Part shown: positions 42,085 through 42,520 of the stretch, one piece after another
Layout of the letters: every line of letters begins with the position of its first letter
Position numbering within the stretch: position 1 is the stretch's first letter
DNA from: JAQVEM01 sp964616545
GTDB lineage: Bacteria > Actinomycetota > Humimicrobiia > Humimicrobiales > Humimicrobiaceae
Length of the DNA: 42,520 nucleotides
NCBI GenBank assembly: GCA_964616545.1
Contig: CAZTUA010000020.1
Coordinates: 1 to 42,520 of the forward strand
Reading direction: 5' to 3'
Program-made: the position numbers and the translations under genes
Notes under the pieces: model-generated
What the model was told of the DNA's origin: nothing
Databases searched by the model: none
Seen by the model: only the letters and a program-made list of their open reading frames with translations

Positions 42085-42520
42085 TTATTTTCTTTTATAC
42101 AGCCAGGGCGGTAGAGCAATTCTGAATTTCCTCCTGCCGCGCAACGATATAACAATGCCTTGCAGCACAATGAAGAGATACAGCAAGAGCCCGCTTACCA
42201 TCGCTTGAAGGTTTGATTGGACCCCCGCCGCACGGATCAGTTCGTTGATTACCAGAAGGGTCAGTGCGCCTATTGGCGCGCCAAGCAGGTTCCCCACGCC
42301 GCCGTTGAGCAGAATTCCGCCTATTATATTCGAGGCTATTGCTTATAATTCGAACAACGCCCCGTTTCCGATATTGCCTGCTCCTGTTGTCATGATGAAC
42401 ACAAAGCCTGCGATGCCGGCCATCAATCCGCTTATCACGTATGAGAAGAATATCGTTCTCTTTACGTTGATACCGAGAATCCGAGCGCTCTGAATATTGC
42501 CGCCAACAGCATAGACATTG
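42085..42520 (-). pseudogene. RbsC-like sugar ABC permease, interrupted by an in-frame stop and cut by the window edge
   Basis: Minus-strand reading from the window edge gives NVYAVGGNIQSARILG, then YVISGLMAGIAGFVF and GAGNIGNGALFEL. A TAA follows at 42343-42345, then AIASNIIGGILLNGGVGN in the same frame, running through LLGAPIGAL to YKRK and a TAA at 42085. This is the conserved C-terminal half of an RbsC-type permease, and the stop lies in the core GFEL-x-AIA motif, where a GAA-to-TAA change would suffice. A GTG inside the remaining frame (42297) is probably not a real start. By eye the segment is about half G+C, far above its surroundings, which suggests transfer. A sequencing error at the stop cannot be excluded. 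The 5' half lies outside the window. Confidence 0.8.

Noticed and set aside
42085..42297. 70-residue frame taken as an intact small membrane protein
   Set aside because: Its sequence is the C-terminal end of an RbsC permease and homology continues upstream in the same frame across the stop codon.

Overview
The window reads as one continuous stretch of a low-G+C bacterial chromosome: A/T-rich intergenic DNA, good Shine-Dalgarno sites, frequent TTG and GTG starts, and lipoproteins with acidic linkers after the lipobox. The anaerobic class II ribonucleotide reductase, many sugar-catabolism genes and a 31-residue bS22/COX24-type ribosomal peptide would fit a fermentative anaerobe from a deep-branching low-G+C lineage (for example an uncultured Actinomycetota or Atribacterota relative). 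That placement is inference, since no rRNA or phylogenetic marker is present. No CRISPR array, tRNA, rRNA, insertion sequence or prophage was seen.

Region 1 (63-12028, minus strand) is a nine-gene carbohydrate operon. In order of transcription it holds a LacI-type regulator, a Gfo/Idh/MocA dehydrogenase, an IolE-like TIM-barrel protein, a sugar-binding lipoprotein, an RbsA-type double ATPase, an RbsC-type permease, a second TIM-barrel isomerase, a second dehydrogenase and a BadF/N-acetylglucosamine-kinase-type kinase. Uptake, oxidation, isomerisation and phosphorylation of a monosaccharide or cyclitol are therefore encoded together. The regulator is the most unusual gene of the window. It is 667 residues, twice the LacI length, and its extra C-terminal half is visibly homologous to the operon's own substrate-binding protein. 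An ATTTACGTAAAT palindrome overlaps the -10 of a good promoter in front of it, and a second copy lies 112 bp upstream.

Region 2 (12298-14722, plus) has an ABC-2 exporter pair and a macrodomain protein. Region 3 (14756-19065) has nrdJ, with two NrdR-like boxes in its promoter, the divergent bS22-like mini-gene, a DUF4380 protein and a 48-residue ORF. Region 4 (19205-22866, minus) is an envelope module: PadR regulator, DUF1700, DUF4097, GIN-domain lipoprotein, a membrane protein and a 2TM protein, closed by a strong terminator. Region 5 (22983-29537) holds a nitroreductase, a second ABC-2 exporter pair, a nuclease/HD-phosphohydrolase pair, and a DUF2007-GNAT pair. Region 6 (29534-36444, mostly minus) has an alpha/beta hydrolase, a PKD-transglutaminase lipoprotein, and an operon of binding lipoprotein, HtrA protease, ECF sigma factor and a small membrane protein.

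Region 7 (36671-42072, minus) is a pentose operon: FucI/AraA-family isomerase, ROK repressor, ribulokinase AraB and ribulose-5-phosphate 4-epimerase AraD. It is driven by a promoter covered by a near-perfect 21-bp palindrome. Immediately upstream, and cut by the window edge, is an RbsC-like permease with an in-frame stop codon and clearly higher G+C, probably an imported, decayed transporter gene.
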